Below, piece by piece: positions 48,801 to 58,186 of a stretch of DNA of 64,000 bases (position 1 is its first letter; each line of letters starts with the position of its first letter). The translations under genes were made by a program, and so were the position numbers. The notes beneath the pieces are model-generated. The model ran no database searches, had not been told where the DNA came from, and was given only the letters and a program-made list of their open reading frames with translations. The DNA lies in contig NC_084804.1 in assembly GCF_963583255.1 (NCBI RefSeq), positions 32,156,953-32,220,952 of the forward strand, in the 5' to 3' direction. The stretch is from Pyrus communis. Taxonomy: Eukaryota; Streptophyta; Magnoliopsida; Rosales; Rosaceae.

Positions 48801-51800
48801 CTTATTGAAAACTCTTATACTAAGCTTTAGATCTCTCTGCCACTCTTGGCTCTCAACACCCTTGTATTCTTTCTGCTACTCGTTTACTCATGTGAATAAA
48901 CAACCCTCAACAAACCTATTTATACTACATAGACGAATGGTTACATTCCTTACAAATATAGAATTTAGAGGAAAACTAACTATGTCCTAATCCTGAACTG
49001 ATTGGAATTACAAAGAAAACCTATTTTCCATTTCTTATGGGAAATAACCTGTGCACATTCCTTTTCTCCTTTCCCAACACTAATTGGAAACCTAAACTTA
49101 TTTGACCTTGGTAGTTTGACGAGCCAAATGACAACAACAATAACTCAACTTATGTTCGATATATATTTAATTGTGTGAAATGCATTACCAAACCATTTGG
49201 CAACATAAGATGCAAACATTGAATTATATTGATCAAGTTCTTATTTGAATAATGTGTGATTCATATTCATTGATTATTGAATTTAGTAGTACAATAAAAG
49301 ATTGCACCGTAACTTGAGAAACAATCACATACCTCATCTTACCATCGACTAGCTTATCACATACCTCAACCATTCGTAAATTATCTTATCACATCTAATT
49401 TGTGAACAAAGAGATATGGAATGCAAATTGTCGAGAAGGAAGTAATACTAGCTCTTATAAGCAACTAAAATAGTGACTAATCAATATAATTACCATTTCA
49501 CTAATAGAAGTTGTGTGTGACACTTGCTATTGTATGTCGAGATTATGGTACACACTCATGTTTTAATAGTTGTACACATTGTAACGCGGGTGAATTGGTG
49601 AGTGAATCTGTAACGCCACATCAACATGTCAAGTGGTGTTTCCATCACACGATAGAATTCCTTCAAGAATTCACTGAAAAATAGTATAGCACGAAATGTT
49701 GAGATGATAAGTTTCCCTGCATAATTAAGGAGTCGTATGGTAATAGTTAAAGATTAACGTCTAAATTGCTATGCATGCATGTCGTGAGCATGTCTGAGAT
49801 CGATGAAGTTTGTTTGGCTGCATGGCGTGAGTTGGCGAAAGGATCATCGATCAGAGTAGCCAAAGTCTACTCTTGAGCATATATGTATCTGATATCGTTT
49901 TAGGGTTAATAAGATTCTATTCGTTCGATTTGCATGGTTTGTTAACCATCTTGAACTTAAAACTAAAAAATAAAATACTAATTAGTAGTATATTTGTATA
50001 TATATCCTCACTCTATGGCTAATGACCATGTTAATTACAAGAATATAAATCTTGAACTCTTACTGCAGAAAGAAGAAAGATGTAGTCTATTCTATGAAGG
50101 GCGGCCAAGGTACATATATTTATAAACGTCAATAAAATCTTATGTAGCATTATAAATATAGGAAAGAGAGGATCAAGATCAAAATCTATGGACATTGTTA
50201 AATCATCTAATAATTCATTTTTTATAAAAAAAATTATGTTATAATTTGAAAAAAAAAATCGTTTTATTACATATGATCTGGTTATAAATGTGAAATTAAT
50301 TAGCTGTTACTCATATTAGGGAACGTTAAGATGGTCAAAAGTAAGTACTTCATAGAATGAATGCAATAAATACGTAGATAAGTTTTAAATGCATTCTAAT
50401 AAAATATGTGTATGCATGATAATCCACTGACTCTGTTAAGAGTCCTAGGTTGTCACACCTCATTGTTTGCCATCTAGCTTCGAGTAAAACAAAACCGACC
50501 GAGATTCGAGTGTCTTAACATTTCTTTTCAAAGGAGAAACTTAGCTTTTGCATTCCGAAACCAAACCAGAATGTGAAAGACTAGTCCAAAACAAACTACT
50601 GATACAGGAATAACTCAACTCCTCGTACCCTCGTCCATTTGGTGTTGGCGAGTTTTCAAACTTAATACGTAGACAATGTTATTAGTGATGTTAAGTATGA
50701 AGACTGTTAGATTTATACGTGGCCAACTTGTTTAGATGTAGGGGGAGTAGCTCAACTCCTTATAAATCCTTGCCAGACGACAAGGGTTTTACATATCCCT
50801 ATGCCAGATAATTCTTCACAATGTCACACACCCCATTACAGTGGCCACACTCAAGCCAAGCATGTGTGCAACACATACTAGGTGAGTGGAGCACGTGTGG
50901 TCCTTGACAACACATATTAGGTATTGTGGAGTATGTGTGACCCTTTAGCTTCACACGCGAGCCAAAGTGGTCTGATGTAAATAAGAAAAGTGAAAGAATA
51001 GCCAAACTCCTTCTAAGCCCTTGCAAAGTTTAAAAGGGTTGTCGAAGTAGTCGTGGCATGCACCTTACATTCAGAGTTTTCTTTTGTTATTATTATTAAA
51101 TAGAGGGAGGAGGGTTCGTAACTTCACAATAATTTGGTAAATATGAAAGTTTTGAACCCGTTACGCATAAGTGAAAATCTAATACACTATCATCTAAGCT
51201 ATTAGACTATATGCTCCTTACGTTTAGAGTAAAATTGTAAATGTCGTTTTCATATACAACCATATGCGCCTTCCATTTAAAGGACTATCCAGTTAGATTT
51301 TAGACCATAGACCATATGCATGGAACAGTGAATAGTTAAAAACTGTCCTTTTCATATGCTCTTCCAATTGGCTTTCCGACCCTCGGGAGTTTTTACTTGC
51401 ATAAGGTATTGGATAAGATCATAAGCCCACAACAAATACACAAAAAAAGCATCCCATAAAAAACATAAAAAATAAAACAGTGCATGAAAAGACACAAACA
51501 CATAATATTGTCATGAAACTCACTTCCTCTTTCCGGACTTGGATCCTCTCCTGGGCTAATGGAGAGGATCTTCCTGACCCATGATTGTAGACTATTGGAT
51601 TTTTATCCAACGGCTACAAACAGCAGATCCCTTTAAAGTTATAATAATTATAACTGTTGGATAAAAATCTAACGGTCTACAATGATGAGTCAGGAGGATC
51701 CTCTCCATTAGCTCGGGAGAGGATCCAAATCCCCTCTTTCCAATCATCGGATAGAGCCAAAATCGATCTTTAAAGATTCTCCCAACTCATCGAGGGTCAA

Positions 51801-54800
51801 CATCCAACCACAAGGGAAACAAATTGCCATTCCTTTCGAGGAAAAACTACATTAGTGCATGTAGTTTGCACAAAATTTTACTTCTATCCCCTATAGTTTC
51901 AATTTTGTTCAATTTTGGTCCCTTTTGTTTTCTATTATGTTTCCATTCAAGGATATCTAATAATTTTAGCTCGAATACGTACCATGTTAGATTATGAATG
52001 TTCAATGCAAAACCAATTGGAAATACATGGAAACTTCAGGTTCTTTTAATCACTTAATGCAAAAGATACTCCAAAATGTCACAACTCCCACTTACTTAGG
52101 AACAAGTGTTTCTGTTAGGCCTAACATGTGCTTAGCCAGTATTATAGTGTAAGCATCTAAAATACAATTGGCAATCGCGAAAAGATCCAAAACTCCTTTT
52201 GCCAAGCTTCTATCTCTAATGTGAGATACTCTTAACAAGGACACACACAACTGTCGAGGCCCATAGGTTAGAATTTTGTACACATTTAGAACATGGCTAA
52301 ATTAGAAGGGAATATGGACATGTGTTGGTCTTATCTCTTTGTGATATGGACAATTGATTTAGATTGGATATTCACATTCTAATATGGCATCCTTAAGTCC
52401 AATTATCGCTCGGTACGTCCAATTAAGATTGGATATTCACATTCTAATATGGTATTAGAGTATGCTACCCTTAAGTCCAATTATTACTCTGTACGTTTTT
52501 CACGTAATAGATACTCTTAATCGACACATGAGAGGAGCCGTGTTTTTAGTCATTTTACAATAGAAAATAGAAAAGCAAGTTTTGCCCTGGTTTGTAAAAT
52601 GGTCTAGCCCCTACCTCCTATTTCCAATTTAATCTATTTTCTAGATGAATTATATTCGTACAAATGTTATTTCTTCTACAACAAGTATATCATTGATGGT
52701 TTATTTCTTTCATATTAATTAATGCACAAAATAATCTTGCTTATGGTTTGTATTTTTTTCCTTGTGACCTTCATTACTTCAGTTTTGGAAAGCTTGTCGA
52801 GCGTTACCAGATACATAATGATGAGGAAATTGGTGCTTCCAAGGATGCTGGTGGTACTGACAAGGTTAGTCAAACGTTTTACTCTGCACAAAATTACCTT
52901 CAAATTACTCGTAAAATGTTAAATTGTAGATTGAATTCACCTATATGTTAATCCACCGAGTTATCGAGCTCGGTGAAACGGTAAGCTTGATATACGCTGT
53001 TGGCTTATAAGAAACCAATTTAGGCATGGGTGATGCTCAACTAGATTGATCATGAAAGAAGTTACTGAAATAACAGAGCATGAGAAAATAAATTGAAGTT
53101 ATTGAACTAACAGTTCAACCAATTTACTGTATTTGTTAGGACTTCAAGTTTTGCATCATTGTCAAAATAGTGACAAACACCAGTAGCAATACTTTGAGCT
53201 TATGTTCTCTGGATAAGAATAGAGGTTTATCATTTACCGTATCGTCTCTTCTCACATTCTGCTAATCTCGGGTGCAGAAGAATAATTCCGAAGGGAGTGG
53301 TCTCCGCACAGGCGCCAACCAATCTCTGAAAATGATTCGAAGGTAAGTATCATGTACAGAAGCTTCGTTACATTTCACCCACGTGACCGGGATCTGATTA
53401 TATGTTTGCAGTAATTTGGAAACACAAGACATTGCAAATCTAGATATTCCAAAGCTTACCCAGCTTGAGGAGGAATTGGATGCAGTTTTAAGACAAACAA
53501 GATCAAGAAAGGTTGTAACTCTCTTTCTACTCAGACCATAATTAATTAAAAGAAGCTAATATATAGCAGTGTGCTTTCACTTAGACTGGTTTCAATGGCT
53601 CCTTCAATTAAGTGAAGTACCTATTGTCGGAATATAGTTTCTTTTTCTAGCTGGGATTGCGTCGAAGATCAATAATGCTTTTGTCCTTGAGTTTTGGAAG
53701 TTGGTAAATCTTGTGAAAAGTACTAATTTCTGGACAATTGTGTTAGTGGTAAGTTGTATTGTTTCCATGATATATATCAAGGTATTTCTTCAGGTTTTGA
53801 GTGAACAACATCAGTGTGCTTTCATCAGTGTTTCATCAGGTTTTTGAGTGAACAATATGATTCATCCATGAAACTGTAATTTCATCAGTGTTTCACGGTA
53901 GAAGTTCACTGATATTTGATAATTTCGAGTCACTCGACTGTCATTGAAATAAACACAATAGTAACAGATAAGTGAAGTGTTCATATAATTTGCGTCGTGT
54001 ATTGGAAGTACAGGAATTTTAATAGATTGGAGGTAAAAACTCACTTGAGTTGAGTACTATTGATAATGCAGACACAGCTGATGATGGAAACCTGTACAGC
54101 TCTTATCGAGACGGTATGCATTCTTTCTCTGACATCATCAAACTTCAACTATGAACAGAAAGTGTATTATGTTTTGAAGAGTGTTCACATTAATTAGCAG
54201 GATATACGCTTTGTTAAAGTGGAGATTGAAGGGGGTTTTACTGCCCAGTTTTGGTATACTATTACTAGTACAGATTTGTATTTGCATTCTAGCTCATGAG
54301 ATTGGAAGGGGTTCTAATTCTATTCTATTGCCAATTGCAATCTGTCTGAGGGCATATCCACGTTACGCATGTCCTGATGAGCGGTCTATGTGTACTGTGG
54401 ATATGCCCTCCCTACAACTCAAGGTTCGTGCAGGGACTCGCATTTTTGTTGCTTCTTTTTTTGTGTGGTTTCGGAGAAGGGGAGTGAAAGGGTAAATTAA
54501 GATCAACTATATCTGTTCACTAATACTTTTCTTATATTCTCAGTTGTCTGATCACTACATTTCTGGTGCCATGTATATAATATATCTATATATTCTGTGT
54601 TACTGATTATTAATTTGGTGTAATTGATATGTTGCTGTAAATATTTGTAGAGTTATTTTGACAGTTTTGATTTGAATTTGGTGTCTTATGCATGGCTCTA
54701 AATCTGAACAGGAAAAACAGCTGAAAGAAGACAAGCTTCGATTAGAAAATGAGGTATATAAATATATAATTATATATTTGTTTAGTTACTGAAAAAATGA

Positions 54801-55091
54801 AGGTAGAAATTGTGATAGAAAAGCAAGCAAAAAACAAATACTCACAGTCGCTTAATGGCTTTGATTTTATAGATTGCAGCACTGAAGCTGAAGCAGCAGC
54901 AGGGCAAGGACCGTGCTGCCGACGAGGAGCCAGATCAACAAAGCACTTTCGCCGCTAATAACAACACCACCACCACCACCAACAGCTGCTGCAGCGACGA
55001 CAATGTTCCGACCATCAAACTTCATTTATTTCTTTCTGAAAAACGAAAACATAACGCAGACGCTGACACAGACACAGACCAAACCAACTAA
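42805..55091 (+). CDS. MIKC-type MADS-box transcription factor with a 9.8-kb first intron
   Basis: Seven exons, 42805-42989, 52783-52864, 53278-53342, 53412-53511, 54072-54113, 54712-54753 and 54873-55091, join in frame to 244 residues with GT-AG introns. Exon sizes 185, 82, 65, 100, 42 and 42 are the canonical MIKC set. Residues 1-60 are the MADS domain ([20 protein letters not shown], then [19 protein letters not shown]). An intervening segment and a K-like coiled part follow ([20 protein letters not shown], then [19 protein letters not shown]). The C-terminus is rich in Gln, Asn and Thr. The RQTRSRKTQLMME segment recalls FLC/MAF-type proteins, so an FLC-like flowering or dormancy role is possible but tentative. 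The large intron 1 (42990-52782) is filled with transposons. Confidence 0.88.
43647..43787. mobile_element. Short Mutator-type MITE, family B copy 2
   Basis: A 141-bp element in MADS intron 1, ends ggaaagggatcctctcc and the near inverse ggagaggatctttttcc. Flanked by CTTAATTAG / CTTACTTAG (8 of 9 match, 43638-43646 and 43788-43796). Shorter than copies 1 and 3. Confidence 0.8.
44222..44840 (-). repeat. Copia LTR (element B), left copy
   Basis: Aligns with 48590-49130 over most of its length, sharing acttattgaaaactcttat, ctaatcctaaactaattggg (ctaatcctgaactgattgga in the other copy) and gggaaataacctgtgcac-like words. The two are therefore LTRs of one element, or of two close relatives. They differ by many substitutions, so the insertion is old. 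Confidence 0.7.
44850..47410 (-). pseudogene. Ty1/copia gag-pol, 5' half (element A)
   Basis: On the minus strand: LTR 47410-47176 (starts TGTTATTAGG), binding site TGGTATCACGCC at 47174, then gag from 47027 ([30 protein letters not shown]). A TAG at 46626-46628 interrupts it. Gag resumes with the zinc knuckle [14 protein letters not shown], the protease [13 protein letters not shown] and integrase ([30 protein letters not shown]). A TAA at 45117-45119 lies before GGEFISTSF, and the frame decays after [13 protein letters not shown]. Reverse transcriptase, RNase H and the 3' LTR are missing. It lies inside the Reina-type element at 47411. Confidence 0.85.
47411..48416 (+). pseudogene. Ty3/gypsy Reina-type integrase end, chromodomain and 3' LTR
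   Basis: The start encodes [20 protein letters not shown] and [17 protein letters not shown], the end of the integrase. A chromodomain-like tail follows at about 47900-48054 ([20 protein letters not shown], then [17 protein letters not shown]). Frame breaks lie between. After a purine-rich tract (gagagagggg at 48150-48159) a 255-bp LTR, 48162-48416, starts TGATAGG and ends TATCA. The 5' part is lost behind copia element A. Confidence 0.8.
48417..48565 (-). pseudogene. Copia gag N-terminal fragment (element B)
   Basis: The minus strand from 48560 encodes [20 protein letters not shown] and [20 protein letters not shown], then IDAQWN, the start of a copia gag. It is cut exactly where the Reina-type LTR ends, so that element inserted into it. 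The LTR at 48590-49130 lies upstream in its reading direction. Confidence 0.7.
48590..49130 (-). repeat. Copia LTR (element B), right copy
   Basis: Direct repeat partner of 44222-44840. The minus-strand order is LTR, a short leader with a binding-site-like agtatctagaac near 48590-48600, then the gag fragment. This makes it the 5' LTR of element B. Confidence 0.7.
49131..51534 (+). other. MADS intron 1, unassigned part
   Basis: AT-rich intronic sequence without recognisable coding or repeat structure, apart from a tRNA-like reverse motif near 51150-51220 that may be a SINE remnant. It may include regulatory sequence, since first introns of MADS genes often do, but nothing specific can be pointed to. 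Confidence 0.35.
51535..51732. mobile_element. Short Mutator-type MITE, family B copy 3
   Basis: A 198-bp near-perfect hairpin: ends ggacttggatcctctcc and complement ggatttggatcctctcc. Arms of about 75 bp include ctaatggagaggatc and gattgtagac(t/c)(a/g)tt. Perfect 9-bp duplication CCTCTTTCC (51526-51534 and 51733-51741). Confidence 0.92.
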
Positions 55092-55096
55092 CTGCA

Positions 55097-55485
55097 AGCC
55101 CAGGATATGATACAAATACTACATGCAGGGCAGGGTGATCATTCAAACAACAAATATTGGCCTTAATTAAAACACGATCATCCAAAAACTGAATCAATTC
55201 ACCGAGATTTCACAGTACTGTCATTCCCTTTATAACTATCAAGTGACAGAAGTGTAGTTCACTGTTACTTTCAATTTGTATTTGCAACAAAAAACAAGAG
55301 AAAGAGTTATGAGTTCTTCCTGTAAGAAACACACTTATCACTTGAACGCTGACAGCCGTTTACATGGTAGACCATGCCAGTTAATATCTAAACATTTGCA
55401 GATTACCATCACTTGAATGAATTACTCATCCATATAAATTTTGCGGTCACAATTTGAAAATTCCGGATATTGCAGTGTGAAAAAA
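55097..55485 (+). repeat. Diverged copy of part of CPB intron 6
   Basis: Collinear and same-direction similarity to 58592-59065, inside an intron of the capping-protein gene. Shared words include tacatgcagggcag, tgatcattcaaac, agaccatgcca, gaattactcat and cacaatttgaaaattcc. It starts only six bases after the MADS stop codon, so the MADS 3' UTR probably consists of this duplicated intron piece. Confidence 0.8.
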
Positions 55486-55554
55486 AGAATCCAGAAGATC
55501 GAATTTGGAAGCTATCAAGCTCTTCCAGGGAGTCACAAGCTACCATCAAAATCT

Positions 55555-56030
55555 ACGTTCTCAGGTCCGCATTTCATCAAACGGTTACAAGGCGTAAAAA
55601 TTAGTGAACTTGGCAACGGATTCACACTAAAATTCACAACAATATAAATTCCAACGGATTCTGATCTCCTGGGCTACTATCTCTACAACACGGTGTTCGA
55701 GAAATCATTGTCCGTCCCTTGTCAGCAACTTGTGCCAAGGCTCTACCTTTACGGAACCGCAGCCGCAGACCCGTCGAAAATTTGGAAGGATTTTGATGGA
55801 GACGCCTTACAAGACGGTGAAGCCTTGTATTTCTTCACCATTGGAGAACAAGGGTTCCTGCATCGATTGCAAGGTAGGCAAGAAAGGGCTCCCGCATCGA
55901 TTGCAAGGTAGGCAAGAAAGGGTCCTGCCATGCCGAGACAGGTGCCACCGACTTTGAAGCTGCTCATCCCAAGGACGGAAACATTGTTGTTTTGGGTCAT
56001 TCCAAAAGATTTCATCGGCGAATCTACTTC
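55555..56030 (+). pseudogene. NAC-domain-like pseudogene
   Basis: Conceptual reading gives PHFIKRLQGVKISELGNGF, then after a TAA near 55645 IPTDSDLLGYYLYNTVFEKS (cf. the [12 protein letters not shown] motif of NAC domains), VPCQQLVPRLYLYGTAAADP and DGDALQDGEALYFFT. The frame then breaks at a 34-bp tandem duplication (28 identical bases at 55861-55888 and 55895-55922). TDFEAAHPKDGN and IVVLGHSKRFH follow in another frame. It looks like a divergent NAC gene copy lost by a stop and a frame-disrupting duplication. Assignment rests on pattern recognition. Confidence 0.65.
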
Positions 56031-56044
56031 TCGTCAAGAGGGTT

Positions 56045-56160
56045 CTTAGATTATTCAATTGTGATTTTGAAGAATTTTAATAGATTTATAAATACATTAA
56101 TTTTGATGAAGTTTAATTGGCTTTTAGAGATTCCGTGTAATTTTCACTCATTAATTCATG
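56045..56160 (+). repeat. Partial copy of the PIF-like MITE end
   Basis: Shares attcaattg, ttttaatagatttataaat and agagatt(t/c)c words in the same order as the left half of the MITE at 14367-14781. The right half is not found. Confidence 0.55.
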
Positions 56161-56293
56161 CATTCATTTGGTTATGATTAATTGATCTCTCTTTGCTGGT
56201 TATGATCATTTGTTATGTCCTTGGTGGTGGCTATGATAAATTATTATTTCTTTGCTGGTTTTCATTTGTTATTTCTTTGTTTTTTTTTTTTTT

Positions 56294-57489
56294 GGATAAA
56301 ATATATAAAACTACTTTAACTATTAGATCAGTCACAATTTCTTATCTCATTTTTAAAAAATTTCAATATCATACCTCATTTATAAATTTTTTACAATTTT
56401 ATGCATTCCGTCAATTTTCTGTCAATTCTTTCGTTAAATAATGATGTGGCTTGCAATTAAGCCCACTCTCTATTAAAAAATTAATTAAATATTAAAAAAA
56501 CTAAAAAAAAATCATTTAATATTTTTTTTTGCATGGGACCCACCCCTTATCCTCTCACCCTTTCTTCCCCTTCCCGTCTTCCCCAAATCCAAACCCAGAT
56601 CCCACCCATCCCTTCTTCCCCGCTGCCATTCTCCGCCACATCAACAATCCCATCCGCCACTCCTAGCCCCTCCTCCCTCACCTCCCTCAACGCCCTCTCT
56701 CCGTTGCACCTAGACAAATTGAGCATCGCACCCATTGCATACTCTTTGCTCCTCAAGCTCGACCCGATCGAGAGATCCAACAAATCAGCACTCGGCCACA
56801 TGCACGATCACCGCCGTTGTGTCTTCAGCATCGTCTTGGAGGGAAAGGGAGGAGTTGAAGAGGGTTTTAAACAAATAAGGTATGGCGTCGGATTTGGCAA
56901 CGAGGGGGTGGCCAGAGTAAATTCGAGATCTTGATGGGTGGGGGTGGGTGGGGGGGGGGGGAAGGGATTTGAGGATTTGAAAGGTAGGGGAAGAGAGCAG
57001 AAGTGGTACTGGAGTAGAGAGAAGGCCGGTTGACCTGATTTGGTGAAGGCGGAGTCTGGCGGAGCGAAGATGATGATAGAGGACTACGGGATGAGGGACT
57101 CGGGCAGTGATCAGCACAGAGAAGACGGGAGCAGGGTGGGTGGGATCTGGTTTGGGGAATACGGGAGGGGGAAGAAAGGGTGAGGGGATAAAGGGTGGGT
57201 CCCCATGCAAAAAAAAAATAAAATGATTTTTTTATTTAGTTTTTTAATATTTAATTAATTTTTTAAATATTTAATTAGTTTTTTTAATAGAGAGCAGGTT
57301 CCATCTCAAGCCGTCATTATTGAATGGAAGAATTTACAGAAAACTAACATAAGGTATGAAATTGTAAAAAATTTGTAGATGAGATGTGACATTGAAATTT
57401 TTAAAAATAAGGTATGAAACTATGGAGTTAACTTTTATGCCCAATAGTTGAAGCAGTTTTATGTAATTTATTTTTTTTTTTATTTTTTA
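56294..57489. mobile_element. Pack-MULE-like element with ~290-bp inverted repeats
   Basis: The left arm (about 56294-56580) and right arm (about 57155-57489) are inverted copies, matching over words such as aatttcaat(a/g)tca, ttttctgt, and gcatggg(g)acccaccc at the inner ends. Between them lies GC-rich sequence unlike the flanks. Long AT-rich repeats around a GC-rich host-like segment are typical of Pack-MULEs. Outer ends lie in poly-T and in a tandem duplication, so no target duplication can be fixed. Confidence 0.75.
56547..57150 (-). pseudogene. Captured ARM-repeat gene fragment within the Pack-MULE
   Basis: The minus strand encodes LVAKSDAIPYLFKTLFNSSL then SLQDDAEDTTAVIVHVAEC in one frame. 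A shift near 56785-56801 leads into DLLDLSIGSSLRSKEYAMGA and MLNLSRCNGERALREVREEG. This looks like two successive armadillo-type repeats of a plant U-box or ARM protein. There is no U-box and no start. The assignment is from pattern recognition and should be treated as likely, not proven. Confidence 0.5.
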
Positions 57490-57617
57490 TCCAACGATAA
57501 ATTTTGTTAGATTAGATGTTAAGAGTAATCACCTATGGAGTTAACTTTTTTTTTTTTATCCAACGATAAATTTTGTTAGATTAGATGTTAAAAGTAATCA
57601 CCTATGGAGTTTATTCT
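57488..57617 (+). repeat. Tandem duplication of a ~60-bp unit
   Basis: atccaacgataaattttgtt... ending cacctatggagtt occurs at 57488-57551 and again at 57559-57617, separated by a T run, with one or two differences. It abuts the right end of the Pack-MULE-like element. Confidence 0.85.
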
Positions 57618-58186
57618 CACACCGTCGTGCAAAAACTCAATACCTTTTCACCATTGTAATAAAAGGTCACCTGCATGTGTTATTTGGTTTTAACATTTTT
57701 TATTTCTTCATTATTTTGTATTTACTCTTATTTTTAAGTCCTACAAATCAGTTCGTTGTTACACAGTGCATTGATATACTTCGAAACTTAAACTCACTTT
57801 GCATCTCCTTCTGTGGGCCCAAAATTAGACCACACGTACAAGAGACCTCTTCGCTTAGATGCAACCTTTGATTTGGTTGTTGTAACTCCATCGATTGCAC
57901 CCGACAACAGTCTGATCTGGTGTAGTTGTGTGTAGATAACCGACTAGTAACACAAATGAAAGAAACATGAGGCCTTTTCGATTGACAAACCAGCCATCTT
58001 CTCCGCTGTGCAACGGCAGAAAGGCCAAGCGGAACAAATCAAAATGAAAGTAGATTTCAAAAACAAATAATGTCACACACACAAAGTACACCGAAACCCC
58101 AATCACCCAGTTAAGCAAGTTTGACAACCAACTCCTAGTGAATTACTAGTATTCTCCCTTTTTGGTAGACTATAGAATACGTCTCA
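57618..58186. other. 3' flank of the capping-protein gene
   Basis: AT-rich sequence and presumed 3' UTR of the minus-strand CPB gene. Open frames here have no recognisable content. Confidence 0.45.

Noticed and set aside
54181..54495. 104-codon frame with hydrophobic N-terminus
   Set aside because: Sits between MADS exons 5 and 6, which splice well. No recognisable domain.
55441..55647. 68-codon frame as an independent small gene
   Set aside because: Its second half is the start of the NAC-like pseudogene and the first half is duplicated CPB intron sequence.
56533..56934. Plus-strand 133-codon Pro/Ser-rich frame
   Set aside because: Antisense to the ARM-like minus-strand reading within the Pack-MULE. 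Its composition is explained by GC-rich complement.
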